A stretch of 64,000 nt of DNA, taken from the NCBI GenBank assembly GCA_965200895.1, contig CBDAVM010000001.1:1240001-1304000 (forward strand), in the 5' to 3' direction. Position 1 is the stretch's first letter, and every line of letters starts with the position of its first letter. Below are positions 26,120-34,245 of this stretch, one piece after another. A program made the position numbers and the translations under genes. The notes beneath the pieces are model-generated. The model saw nothing but the letters and a program-made list of their open reading frames with translations. It was not told the origin of the DNA and made no database searches. The stretch comes from WTFV01 sp965200895. GTDB lineage: Bacteria; Acidobacteriota; Vicinamibacteria; Vicinamibacterales; UBA8438.

Positions 26120-26761
26120 TCAGTCCCGCGGGCGGGCGGCGTCAGCCGCGGGCGGGTGGACCACGTCGTCGAGGGCCTTCGACGCGGCGATGAACATCTT
26201 CTTCAGGATGACCAGCCGCTCGCGCTTGGACTGCTCGACGCACCGCCACAAGGCGCCATTGATCCTCTCTACCGCCTGCTGGCGTACTTCGGGGGACAGC
26301 GTGCAGTCGTTTATGTACTCGTACTTCTCTACCGTGAACCCCGCGATGTCCTTCAGGTTGTCTCCGACGATATCGAAGTCGATCTCGTTCTTGAGCCTGC
26401 CCGTTCGCCTCTCGTCCGGTTCCGCATCGGCAAACGCGTTGATGGCCTGGGTCTCGGAGGCGTGAATCGGTATGATCCTGTCGAAGCCGCTGACCGAAAA
26501 AACCTCCCGAATCGAGTCCTTCAGCGAGCAGAGGGCGAGTTTCGCGCCTCGCTTCCGGAGCTGCTTCCCCAGCATCAGCACGACCCGGAGTCCGGCGCTG
26601 CTGATGAAGGCCACCTGCTCGAAGTCCATGATCGCGGTCTCGGCGTCCGAATCGACCCCGGACTCCAGAACACGCTGAAACTCGGCGAAATTGGCGCTGT
26701 CGATGCGGCCTGTCACCTTGGCGACCGCGACGCGGTCCTTCGTTTCCCAGTCGACGTGCAT
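26120..26761 (-). CDS. STAS-domain protein (anti-sigma-factor antagonist-like)
   Basis: 213 residues. The first ~100 form a STAS domain (VAKVTGRIDSANFAEFQRVL, AIMDFEQVAFISSAGLRVVL) with the Ser-Ser of the ISSAGLR phosphorylation loop. The remaining ~110 residues are a charged helical extension of no recognised family (FDIVGDNLKDIAGFTVEKYE, ERLVILKKMFIAASKALDDV). It is likely part of a partner-switching signalling pathway as a phosphorylatable antagonist. No cognate kinase lies nearby. Convergent with the metallo-hydrolase gene, 40 bases apart. Confidence 0.85.
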   Translation of the reverse strand: MHVDWETKDRVAVAKVTGRIDSANFAEFQRVLESGVDSDAETAIMDFEQVAFISSAGLRVVLMLGKQLRKRGAKLALCSLKDSIREVFSVSGFDRIIPIHASETQAINAFADAEPDERRTGRLKNEIDFDIVGDNLKDIAGFTVEKYEYINDCTLSPEVRQQAVERINGALWRCVEQSKRERLVILKKMFIAASKALDDVVHPPAADAARPRD

Positions 26762-27208
26762 TGAACCGGCTACCTTTCAATCGACCGGCGGCGGTGTCCT
26801 TGTCGTACCGCGGACCGTCGGTGCAGGGCCGCTCCGACAGCCGGCCGTACGGCAACGCCGCCGGTCCGGACGGACACCAGAGCCATGTGGAGAGATGCTA
26901 CACCGATGCCGTGCCCGCCGTGCCCCCGGGGTCCCGGGAGCCGGCGCCCGATCAATCACGGTAAATCACCGTTGACACGGGCTGGGAGCTTGCGCCGCAG
27001 AACGCAGCGACGCGAAGTGCCGAGAGCAAGGTCGTGAAGTGGGGATGGGCCGAAACACCGAGCCCGCGAGGCATTTCGGGGCGCTGGGCGGGCACGCGGG
27101 TGTTCTGCCGCTCGCCGCGTGGTATAACGATGGCGGGCATCGCCGCCGCCGCGCGTCGCCCGGTGCGGGTCGTCCGCGAGGGTAGAGTCGAACAGGAGGG
27201 CCGGGACG
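26762..27208. other. Intergenic region with composite repeat F
   Basis: No gene supported. It contains TTGACA at 26972-26977, composite repeat F (26982-27090), an extended -10-like TGGTATAAC near 27119-27127, and AGGAGG just before the next ATG. Confidence 0.45.
26982..27090 (+). repeat. Diverged composite palindromic repeat (copy F)
   Basis: Starts GGGAGCTTGCGCCGCAGAAC, as in module 1, and is followed by a GCGAAGTGCCGAGAG stretch. Module 2 is recognisable at 27050-27079, with the inverted ends changed together to CCGAAA and TTTCGG, and GGGCGCTGG after it. It has the same order as copies B and C but is more decayed. Confidence 0.6.
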
Positions 27209-27619
27209 ATGGACGGGTTCTACTGCTGCAGCTACATGCGCTTCGCCGTTCGCGCCGGAGTCGTCGCCGCCGTCGTGGGGTTGGTGCTGTTCGCTGCGGC
27301 CAGTCTGGCCGGGGCGCAGACGACCGGCGCGGAGCCGACGTTCACGAAGGACGTGCTGCCCATCCTGCAGCGCGCCGGTCAGCAGTGCCACCGGCCCGGA
27401 TCGGTGGCGCCGATGTCGCTCCTGACCTATGCCGAGGTGCGGCCCTGGGCGCGCGCCATCCGCGACAAGACGGCCCAGCGCGAGATGCCGCCGTGGTTCA
27501 TCGAGCGCAACGTGGGCGTCCGGGCCTTCAAGGAGGACCCGTCGCTGACCGACACCGAGATTGCCACCATTCGTCATCGAGCTGGTCGAGAGCACGGAGC
27601 GGACGGTGAAGGTGGGTGA
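27209..27619 (+). pseudogene. Truncated cytochrome-like gene with a lost haem cysteine
   Basis: 136 residues from ATG 27209 (AGGAGG upstream). Signal-like segment, then FTKDVLPILQRAGQQCHRPG. In related Acidobacteriota proteins this position reads CxxCH, but here the first Cys is Gly, so covalent haem c attachment would fail. The conserved PMSLLTYAEVRPWARAIRDK and MPPWFIERNVGV follow, then the homology ends abruptly at DTEIATI and the frame runs into unrelated sequence. It is most likely a decayed gene. Confidence 0.65.
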
Positions 27620-27724
27620 GCCACTGACGCTGACCGCGATCATCAGCGACGACGGTACACCGCAGATGCGGCCCGCTCGCAACAGCCGGCCTCCGGGCCG
27701 CCGCAACGGTGACCGTCACGCCGT
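27571..27724 (+). pseudogene. Remnant of an Ig-like C-terminal gene
   Basis: PPFVIELVESTERTVKVGEP and LTLTAIISDDG look like part of an exported protein that commonly follows the truncated cytochrome gene in this phylum. The open frame then degenerates. A different frame yields GLRAAATVTVTP and a stop at 27722-27724, which resembles the normal end of such a protein. At least two internal deletions are implied. The rest of 27725-27859 holds no feature. Confidence 0.4.
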
Positions 27725-27859
27725 GAGCGGTGCCGCGAACAGGCGCGGTCTCGCACGCGTCGCGTCACGAACGTCACGGTCTCGGGTTCGGAGTCGCTTC
27801 ACGGACGGCTCCGGTCCGGAGCGACACGTGTCCGCAGGGGCAGACGGAGTCGACTGACG

Positions 27860-28630
27860 ATGAATGCACGAGCGACGGGGACCGAATCGGTCGGCTGGAC
27901 GGCGGCCGTACGCGCCGCGGTCGGTGTGGTTCCGGTCCTGCTGATGAATGCGCCGGCAGTGGCGCAGGACCGCACCACGGTCTGGGACGGCGTCTACACG
28001 GCCGAGCAGGCGGCGCGCGGCAAGGTCGTCTACGACGGCAACTGCGGCGCGTGCCATCTGCCCGACATGAGCGGCTCGGACGAGGCGCGCCCGCTCGCCG
28101 GCGATCGGTTCATGCAGGACTGGCGCGAGGACACCCTGCATACGCTGTTCACGCGCATCCGCAACCTGATGCCGTTCGACGAGCCGGCGACGCTGAGCGA
28201 GGAGGCCTACCTCGACAGCGTCGCCTACATCCTCGAGTTCAACGGCTTTCCTGCCGGCGATCGGGAACTGACGCCGGCCGGCCTCACGGACATCCGTATC
28301 GAGGGGCGGGACGGACCGGCCGATGTTCCCAGCTTCGCGCTCGTGCAGGTGATCGGCTGTCTCACCGAGGATGGCGGCGGCTGGCTCCTGGCGAACAGCA
28401 CGCGCGCGGTCCGCACTCGCGATCCGTCCGCTGCGACCGAGGACGAGTTGGCGGCGCTCGTGTCGCGCGCGCTCGGGACGCGGACCTTCGAGCTGATGAA
28501 CGTCTACCCCAACCCGGCGTCCCATGCCGGACATCGGATGGCGGTCAAGGGCTTCCTGATCCGGGATCCCTCCGGCGACCGCATCAACGTCAGCTCGCTC
28601 GGCATGGTCGCCGACGCCTGCGAGCCCTAG
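27860..28630 (+). CDS. Exported monohaem cytochrome c
   Basis: 256 residues. Signal peptide, cytochrome c domain with YDGNCGACHLPDMSGSDEA (haem near residues 65-69) and the likely axial Met in LFTRIRNLMPF. A C-terminal domain of ~130 residues (VIGCLTEDGGGWLLANSTRA, AVKGFLIRDPSGDRINVSSL) is of unknown function and recurs in Acidobacteriota cytochromes. A periplasmic electron carrier, possibly for PQQ dehydrogenases, is an inference. Its TAG stop is part of the CTAG that opens a repeat module. Confidence 0.85.
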   Translation: MNARATGTESVGWTAAVRAAVGVVPVLLMNAPAVAQDRTTVWDGVYTAEQAARGKVVYDGNCGACHLPDMSGSDEARPLAGDRFMQDWREDTLHTLFTRIRNLMPFDEPATLSEEAYLDSVAYILEFNGFPAGDRELTPAGLTDIRIEGRDGPADVPSFALVQVIGCLTEDGGGWLLANSTRAVRTRDPSAATEDELAALVSRALGTRTFELMNVYPNPASHAGHRMAVKGFLIRDPSGDRINVSSLGMVADACEP

Positions 28631-28666
28631 GAGTCTGCGCCATACGCAACGGAGTGGGTTCTGCGG
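28627..28666 (+). repeat. Dispersed repeat, module 1 (copy G)
   Basis: CTAGGAGTCTGCGCCATACG then CAACGGAGTGGGTTCTGCGG. The loop core ACGCAACGGAGTG is identical to copy B. The stem is partly decayed. Its CTAG supplies the stop codon of the cytochrome c gene, as at 7131. Module 2 is absent. Confidence 0.7.
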
Positions 28667-28710
28667 CCGGCATGGCTTCGATGCCCGGCCCGCGCGGGTG
28701 ACCGCGGCGT

Positions 28711-28760
28711 ACGAAAGGAAGAGGCCCCACGCTGCCGGGCGGCGCGGGGCCTCCTTCGTT
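28711..28760. terminator. Bidirectional terminator between convergent genes
   Basis: GAGGCCCC (28721-28728) pairs with GGGGCCTC (28746-28753). Flanking ACGAAAGG and CTTCGT extend the stem with a small bulge, and TT follows. It lies between the cytochrome c gene (plus) and the NHL gene (minus). Confidence 0.75.
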
Positions 28761-28781
28761 ATCGACTGCCGTGTGCGGCGA

Positions 28782-29909
28782 TCAGTTCGAGCCCTTGCTG
28801 TACCTGGTGAGCCCGCCGCCCGCGAACGGCCGGGACGCGGGTCCCTCGGCCACGAACACCGTACCGTCCTCGTCCACGGCGACACCCTCGCCGGCGAGAC
28901 CCTGCAGCGTGCGGCCCTCCTCGGGAACGTGCGGCGGAATGAAGGCGGTCACACGATCCTCACCCGCGGGTCCGATGCGCACGCCGTTCTTCCACCCGTA
29001 GTGGTTGCCCTCCTGCGACTCGGAGTCGATCGCGTAGAGCGTGTCGTCGGCCGTGATGTACAGCCCGCTGATGCGGCTGAACTGGTGGTAGATGTCGAGC
29101 AGCTCGCCTTCCTGATCGAAGATCTGGATGCGGTGGTTGCCGCGGTCGGCCACGAACAGCCGGCCCTGCGAGTCGAACTCGATCGCGTGCGGGGTGCGGA
29201 ACTGGCCCGGCCGGAAGCCGATCTCGCCCCACTGCTTGATGAAGTTGCCGTCCCTGTCGTACTTCAGGATGCGCCCGGTCCGTCCCGCCGGCGGGTCCGG
29301 GTTCTGGCCGCTGTGCCCGTCGGAGACGAAGATGTCGCCGGTCGGGCCCCAGGTGATGACGTCGCACGGCTCGTTCAGATGCACGCCCTCGGGGTCGTCG
29401 CCCGGCTGCCCGGCCACGCCGAGCGTCATGAGCACTTCGCCCTCGGGGCTGAACTTGAACACCTGGTGGCCGATCTCGCCGTTACCCTGCGAGTCGGTGA
29501 CCCAGACGTTGCCGTCGTCGTCGACGTGGATCCCGTGCGGCAGCACGAAGAGACCCGCGCCGAACTCCGCCATCAGCTCGCCGGTGTGCCGGTTGTACTT
29601 CAGGATCGGATTCACGGTCGGGTTGGCCGCGCAGCCGCCGGCGAGGGCGAAGCCGCCGCAGCGGTCGTAGACCCAGACGTGCCCGTCGGTCGGGTCGATG
29701 TCGACGCCGGCCGTCGAGCCCCAGGTCCGCTCGTCGGGCAGCTTGGCCCAGTGCAACTCGACCACGGGGTTCGGGTTCGGAAGCACTCGCTGGACCAGGT
29801 CGGTCTCTCCCTCCTGCGCCGCCGCGCCGCTGGCGCCGAGCCCCGCAAGCGACAGGACCAGCAGGGCCACGCCTGCAGCACTCGAGACGATCCGTCGATT
29901 CTCCGTCAT
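28782..29909 (-). CDS. Exported NHL-repeat beta-propeller protein
   Basis: 375 residues with a Sec signal (VALLVLSLAGLGASGAAA). NHL-type repeats include VLPHGIHVDDDGNVWVTDSQ, EPCDVITWGPTGDIFVSDGH, RTPHAIEFDSQGRLFVADRG and GLAGEGVAVDEDGTVFVAEG. It resembles the propeller of peptidyl-alpha-hydroxyglycine alpha-amidating lyase proteins, but the lyase catalytic set cannot be confirmed by eye. Probably a periplasmic binding or scaffold protein. Confidence 0.85.
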   Translation of the reverse strand: MTENRRIVSSAAGVALLVLSLAGLGASGAAAQEGETDLVQRVLPNPNPVVELHWAKLPDERTWGSTAGVDIDPTDGHVWVYDRCGGFALAGGCAANPTVNPILKYNRHTGELMAEFGAGLFVLPHGIHVDDDGNVWVTDSQGNGEIGHQVFKFSPEGEVLMTLGVAGQPGDDPEGVHLNEPCDVITWGPTGDIFVSDGHSGQNPDPPAGRTGRILKYDRDGNFIKQWGEIGFRPGQFRTPHAIEFDSQGRLFVADRGNHRIQIFDQEGELLDIYHQFSRISGLYITADDTLYAIDSESQEGNHYGWKNGVRIGPAGEDRVTAFIPPHVPEEGRTLQGLAGEGVAVDEDGTVFVAEGPASRPFAGGGLTRYSKGSN

Positions 29910-30027
29910 ATCCCTCTCCTCTGTTGAAACCGGGCATATATCCTAGCCGATCCCATGGATGTCGACAGACGGCGTCCACAACGCTCGGATGCAGGGCTGC
30001 GGGATGGACGGGCGTCCGGATGGCGCA

Positions 30028-30069
30028 GGGGCCGAACGCGGAGCCTTGCGACGGGTTCGGCGACGCCGG
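30028..30069 (+). repeat. Dispersed palindromic repeat, module 2 (copy D)
   Basis: 29-base core 30032-30060 with CCGAAC and GTTCGG ends and inner GCGGAGCCTTGCGACGG, followed by CGACGCCGG. The preceding GGCGCAGGGG matches the module spacer only loosely. It runs directly into the -10-like TAGACT at 30070. Confidence 0.8.
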
Positions 30070-30075
30070 TAGACT
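30070..30075 (+). promoter_or_regulatory. Candidate -10 immediately after repeat copy D
   Basis: TAGACT, starting one base after the repeat and ending ten bases before the ATG at 30086. If used, the transcript would be nearly leaderless and the palindrome would occupy the -35 region. Confidence 0.35.
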
Positions 30076-30085
30076 GAGGTACTCC

Positions 30086-31003
30086 ATGCACGATTTCCAG
30101 GGTCGACCCCATGTCGCCGCCATTGCCGCGCTGGCGCTGATGCTGGCGGCCGTCGGGCTGCCGGCGACCGCATCGAGCCAGCCGGCCGCACCGCGCACGC
30201 CCTGGGGCGCGCCGGATCTGAACGGCGTCTGGAGCCACGGGACGGCGACGCCCCTCGAGCGCCCCGCGGAGCAGGGCGACCGGGAGCTGCTGACCGAGGC
30301 CGAGATCGCCGAGATCAACGCCGCGCAACGGTCGACCGAGGGCGTGGGGGCGCGCCGCGCCGTCTGGTGGGAGCGGAGCCTGTCGGACGGGCGCACGTCG
30401 ATGATTGTCGATCCCCCGGACGGCCGCATCCCGTACTCGGCGGCGGGGCTGGAGCGTCTTCGGGCCCGCCCGGGGCAGACGAGCGAGGGGCCGGAGGGTC
30501 GCAGCCCCCAGGAACGCTGCATCTCCTACGGCATCCCGCGACTGGGCGGCCCCTACAGCCAGAACATCCACATCGCGCAGACACCGGATCACGTGCTCCT
30601 TCTCTTCGAGATGGTCCACGAGTTCCGCATCATCCCGCTCGACGGGAGCCCGCACCTGCCGGGGCACGTGCGGCAGTGGCTCGGCGACTCGCGCGGGCAC
30701 TGGGAGGAGGACACGCTGGTGGTCGAGACCACCAACTTCAGCCCCGCGCAGTGGTTCCGCGGGCTGTCGCAGGGCGGGATGCGTCTGGTCGAGCGCTTCA
30801 CGCGCGTCGACGAAGAGATGGTGCGCTACGAGGTGACCTTCGAGGACCCCGGACTGTGGACGCAGCCCTGGACGGCGACGATCCTGATGCCGCCCACCGA
30901 GGGCGACATGTTCGAGTTCGCCTGCCACGAGGGGAATACCGGCATGACCGCCCTGCTCGAGATCGCCCGGCTGGAGGAGGCCCGCGCGGCGGGGCCGCGG
31001 TAG
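30086..31003 (+). CDS. Exported conserved protein of unknown function (paralogue of 34896)
   Basis: 305 residues, signal peptide VAAIAALALMLAAVGLPATA. No family name recognised. Conserved blocks shared with the gene at 34896 are PDLNGVWSHGTATPLERP, RTSMIVDPPDGRIPYS, NIHIAQTPDHVLLLFEMVHE with RIIPLDG, RQWLGDSRGHWEEDTLVVET, RLVERFTRVDEEMVRYEVTF and FACHEGNTGM. The acidic and His-containing blocks suggest a beta-rich binding or hydrolytic domain, but no catalytic site is proven. ATG 30086 chosen for the signal peptide. Confidence 0.8.
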   Translation: MHDFQGRPHVAAIAALALMLAAVGLPATASSQPAAPRTPWGAPDLNGVWSHGTATPLERPAEQGDRELLTEAEIAEINAAQRSTEGVGARRAVWWERSLSDGRTSMIVDPPDGRIPYSAAGLERLRARPGQTSEGPEGRSPQERCISYGIPRLGGPYSQNIHIAQTPDHVLLLFEMVHEFRIIPLDGSPHLPGHVRQWLGDSRGHWEEDTLVVETTNFSPAQWFRGLSQGGMRLVERFTRVDEEMVRYEVTFEDPGLWTQPWTATILMPPTEGDMFEFACHEGNTGMTALLEIARLEEARAAGPR

Positions 31004-31017
31004 CCGGGGGCACCTCC

Positions 31018-31218
31018 ATGGCGGACCCGTCTCCGCCGGCACCGCCGAGGTCCGTCGTGGCCACGCTGTTTCCCGTCGGCGCCGTCTCGGACGACGCTGT
31101 CCCGCACGGGCCCGCGGACCGCGTCGCGAAGCGTTACGTGCGGCTCGACGTGGATTCCGACCGCCTGTCGTCCGCGCTGCCCGACACCTTGCTGATCGAA
31201 CGGCGGTTGGCCGGATGA
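31018..31218 (+). CDS. Small hypothetical protein
   Basis: 66 residues, Pro/Ala-rich start (MADPSPPAPPRSVVATLFP) then RVAKRYVRLDVDSDRLSSAL. No family recognised and no clear ribosome site. A 29-codon frame (31215-31304) overlaps its end as ATGA and runs into the next gene's GTG. It may be chance coding. Confidence 0.25.
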   Translation: MADPSPPAPPRSVVATLFPVGAVSDDAVPHGPADRVAKRYVRLDVDSDRLSSALPDTLLIERRLAG

Positions 31219-31300
31219 ACGACCGGAACCACGCCGAGCGGCGACTGGCCGAGCCTGCGGGCGCGTCCCCCACGGCGGCGCGCGAGGAGCAGCAGGCGCA

Positions 31301-33634
31301 GTGAACGAACGAAACACACTCCGCGGCCGCGTCGTCAGTCCTGCCGTGACCCGTCACCATCCCGCCGCGCTCCTTCTCGCCGCAGCGGTCCTCGTCGCCG
31401 GCGGCGCGCGCGGCGCGGCGGCGCAGAACCCGGCCCCGCCGCAGATCTTCGGCCCGCCGCCGCCGGTCGCGCCCGCGGTCATCGCGCGCGGCCCGGCCGG
31501 CGTCACCGTGCGGGCCACGCGGGTCGAGCAGGCCATGAACATCGACGGGCGCCTCGACGAGCCGGTCTACGAGCGCGTCCGGTCGATGTCGGATTTCATC
31601 CAGAACGACCCCGCCGAGGGCGAGCCAGCCACCGAGCGCACCGAGGTGTGGCTGCTCTTCGACGACGACAACGTCTACGTGGTCGCCCGCTGCTGGGAGA
31701 CCCGGCCGGACCGCATCATCGCCAGCGAGATGCGCCGCGACAACATCCGCATCGTGCGCGACGACAACTTCGCCTGGTCGCTCGACACCTTCTATTCCCG
31801 CCGCAACGTGGTGCTCTTCGAGGTCTCGGCGGTCGGCGGCCGGCTCGACGCGCAGCTCACCAACGAGTCGTCGCCGAACCTGGACTGGAACCCCGTGTGG
31901 GACGTGTCGGTGGGCCGCTTCGACGGCGGCTGGGTGATGGAGGCGGCTCTGCCCTTCAAGTCGCTGCGCTACCGCGGGGCCGGCCCGCAGGTCTGGGGTT
32001 TCCAGGCCCGGCGCGTCAACCGCTGGAAGAACGAGTCGTCCTACCTGACGCCGCTCTCCGCCGCGCAGGGTCTGCGCGGACACTTCCGCGCGTCGCTGGC
32101 CGCCACCCTGGTGGGCATCGACGCGCCGCCGGCGTCGCGGCTGTTCGAGGTCAAGCCCTACGGCATCGCGGACCTGACGACCAGCCCGCTGGCCTCGCCC
32201 CCGGTCGTGAACGATGTCGGGTGGGCCGGCGGCATCGACGTCAAGGTCGGCGTGACCGAGGGGCTCACCGCCGACTTCACCGCCAACCCCGACTTCGCGC
32301 AGGTGGAGGCCGACGAGCAGCAGATCAACCTGACCCGCTTCAACCTGTTCTTCCCCGAGAAGCGCGAGTTCTTCCTGGAGAACCAGGGCGCCTTTCGCTT
32401 CGGCGGCGCCGTCACCAGCGGCCGTCTGGCCGGCGCGACCGACACGCCGGTGCTCTTCTACAGCCGGCGCATCGGCCTGAGCGGCGGCCCGGTGGCGCGC
32501 GAGGTGCCGCTGCGGGCCGGCGGGCGGCTGACCGGCCGGGTCGGGCCGTACACGCTCGGCGCGATCAACATCCAGTCCGGGGACGCGGCGGCGGCGGGCG
32601 CGCGCGCCACCAACTTCACCGTCCTGCGGGCCCGGCGTGACGTGCTGCGGCGCAGCAGCGTCGGCGCCATGTTCACCGGCCGCTCGATCAGCCTCGACGG
32701 TGCGGGGAGCAACGAGGCCTACGGCGTCGATGGCGTCTTCGGCTTCTACGACGACCTGAACATCAACACGCACTGGGCGCGCACCCGCACCACCGGAAGG
32801 CTCGGCAACGACACCAGCTTCCGCGGCCACCTGGAGTACGCCGGCGACCGCTACGGGGCGCAGCTCGAGCACCTGCTGGTGGGCGAGGACTTCAACCCCG
32901 AGGTGGGATTCGTGCGCCGCCGCGACATGCGCCGCAGCTTCGGCGAGTTCCGCTTCAGCCCCCGTCCGCAGTCCATCGACTGGGTGCGGCGGTTCGTCTG
33001 GACCGGCTCGTTCGCCTACGTCGAGAACCTGGCCGGCGCGGTCGAGACGCGCGAGACGCTGGCCTCGTTCGCCATAGAGCTCGACAACAGCGACCAGCTC
33101 CTGCTGAACGGCATGCGCTCGTACGAGTTCCTGCCCGCGCCGTTCCCGATCTCGCGGGACGTCACGCTGCCGGTCGGCGGCTACGACTTCGCCAACGCCG
33201 GGGTCGGCTACAACTTCGGACAGCAGCGCCGCTGGTCGGCCAACGTGCTCGCCGAGCACGGCTCGTTCTACAGCGGCCACAAGACGGCGCTGACGATCAT
33301 GCGCGGGCGCGCCAGCCTCAGCGACCAGTTCTCGGTGGAGCCGCTGTACTCGGTCAACTGGATCGAGCTGGCCGAGGGGGAGTTCACGACCAACCTGTTC
33401 GGCGCGCGGGTCACCTACACCATGACGCCGCTGATGTTCGCCAGCGCGCTCGTGCAGTACAACTCCAGCCGCAACGCCGTCTCGGCCAATGTCCGCTTCC
33501 GCTGGGAGTACCGGCCGGGCAGCGAGCTGTTCGTCGTCTTCAACGAGGAGCGCGACACCGGGCTCGGCCGGCCGCTGGCCGGACCGACGAACCGGGCGTT
33601 CATCGTCAAGTTCAACCGCCTGTTCCGGTTCTGA
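31301..33634 (+). CDS. Exported CBM9-like plus DUF5916 outer-membrane barrel protein
   Basis: 777 residues from GTG. Signal peptide (PAALLLAAAVLVAGGARGAAA), a CBM9-like beta-sandwich (~75-245: MNIDGRLDEPVYERVRSMSD, TEVWLLFDDDNVYVVARCWE, VMEAALPFKSLRY), then a DUF5916 domain (~260-777) with ADFTANPDFAQVEADEQQIN, FFPEKREFFLENQGAF and amphipathic strands ending in FNRLFRF. A C-terminal Phe is typical of BamA-inserted barrels. Role unknown. Related proteins are widespread in Acidobacteriota and Bacteroidota and are thought to act in surface carbohydrate or peptide binding (inference). Confidence 0.88.
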   Translation: MNERNTLRGRVVSPAVTRHHPAALLLAAAVLVAGGARGAAAQNPAPPQIFGPPPPVAPAVIARGPAGVTVRATRVEQAMNIDGRLDEPVYERVRSMSDFIQNDPAEGEPATERTEVWLLFDDDNVYVVARCWETRPDRIIASEMRRDNIRIVRDDNFAWSLDTFYSRRNVVLFEVSAVGGRLDAQLTNESSPNLDWNPVWDVSVGRFDGGWVMEAALPFKSLRYRGAGPQVWGFQARRVNRWKNESSYLTPLSAAQGLRGHFRASLAATLVGIDAPPASRLFEVKPYGIADLTTSPLASPPVVNDVGWAGGIDVKVGVTEGLTADFTANPDFAQVEADEQQINLTRFNLFFPEKREFFLENQGAFRFGGAVTSGRLAGATDTPVLFYSRRIGLSGGPVAREVPLRAGGRLTGRVGPYTLGAINIQSGDAAAAGARATNFTVLRARRDVLRRSSVGAMFTGRSISLDGAGSNEAYGVDGVFGFYDDLNINTHWARTRTTGRLGNDTSFRGHLEYAGDRYGAQLEHLLVGEDFNPEVGFVRRRDMRRSFGEFRFSPRPQSIDWVRRFVWTGSFAYVENLAGAVETRETLASFAIELDNSDQLLLNGMRSYEFLPAPFPISRDVTLPVGGYDFANAGVGYNFGQQRRWSANVLAEHGSFYSGHKTALTIMRGRASLSDQFSVEPLYSVNWIELAEGEFTTNLFGARVTYTMTPLMFASALVQYNSSRNAVSANVRFRWEYRPGSELFVVFNEERDTGLGRPLAGPTNRAFIVKFNRLFRF

Positions 33635-33682
33635 ACGCCGGGCGGCCGGGCGTGTCGGAGCGTTCGACGGCGGATGGCGTCG

Positions 33683-33710
33683 CCAGACCCGTCGCCAAGG
33701 CTCCGTTCGG
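33683..33710 (-). repeat. Diverged palindromic repeat, module 2 (copy E)
   Basis: On the minus strand: CCGAACGGAGCCTTGGCGAC then GGGTCTGG. One end is CCGAAC but the other has decayed to GTCTGG. Located 50 bases after the DUF5916 gene. The remaining gap to 33879 shows nothing else. Confidence 0.55.
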
Positions 33711-33879
33711 TCCCAGCCCGCCGCCTCGTGCCGTTGGCCGAGGCGCCGGCCGGCAGTCGGTTGCCGCCCCGTTGGCGGATCGGCCGCGGCAAACCCCTCG
33801 TGAAATAATGAACAGCATCACGCTCGCGGCGCCGGTCCCACGGTGACCCGTGCAGGGGGAAGGTGCTCCCCTCGGCAAG

Positions 33880-34245
33880 TCAGGCGGCGTCACGGTCACG
33901 GCGCCCGGCCAGAAAGCCTTCGAGTGCGCCTTCGAGCTTCGCCATGCGCTCGCGCAGATCTGCGATCTCTCGGAGCACGGCGTCGAACCGCCCGTGGACG
34001 GCATCGAACCGCTTCGCCGTCTCGCGGGCGTCGTCGTCGAGCCGCCGGTTGACGGCGTCGAACCGCTTCGCCGTCTCGCGGGCGTTGTCGTCGAGCCGCC
34101 GGTTGAGCGCCTCGAAGCGCTTCTCGGTGCACCGCTCGGCCGCGGCGATGTGGCGCCACAGCAACGTGAACAGCGCCACGACCAGGACCGGCGTCAACCA
34201 GGATGTCAGGGCTTCCATACCTCGGCGCGTGATGCTTGGCATCAT
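33880..34245 (-). CDS. Small membrane-anchored coiled-coil protein
   Basis: 121 residues from ATG 34245 (start uncertain; 34242 or 34218 possible). One transmembrane segment (WLTPVLVVALFTLLWRHIAA) is followed by a coiled coil with an 18-residue repeat (RRLDDNARETAKRFDAVN, RRLDDDARETAKRFDAVH), encoded by 54-base repeats. The end LRERMAKLEGALEGFLAG matches the end of the small protein at 57566, so they are paralogues. Function unknown. Such short TM-plus-coil proteins often oligomerise at the membrane. Confidence 0.65.
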   Translation of the reverse strand: MMPSITRRGMEALTSWLTPVLVVALFTLLWRHIAAAERCTEKRFEALNRRLDDNARETAKRFDAVNRRLDDDARETAKRFDAVHGRFDAVLREIADLRERMAKLEGALEGFLAGRRDRDAA

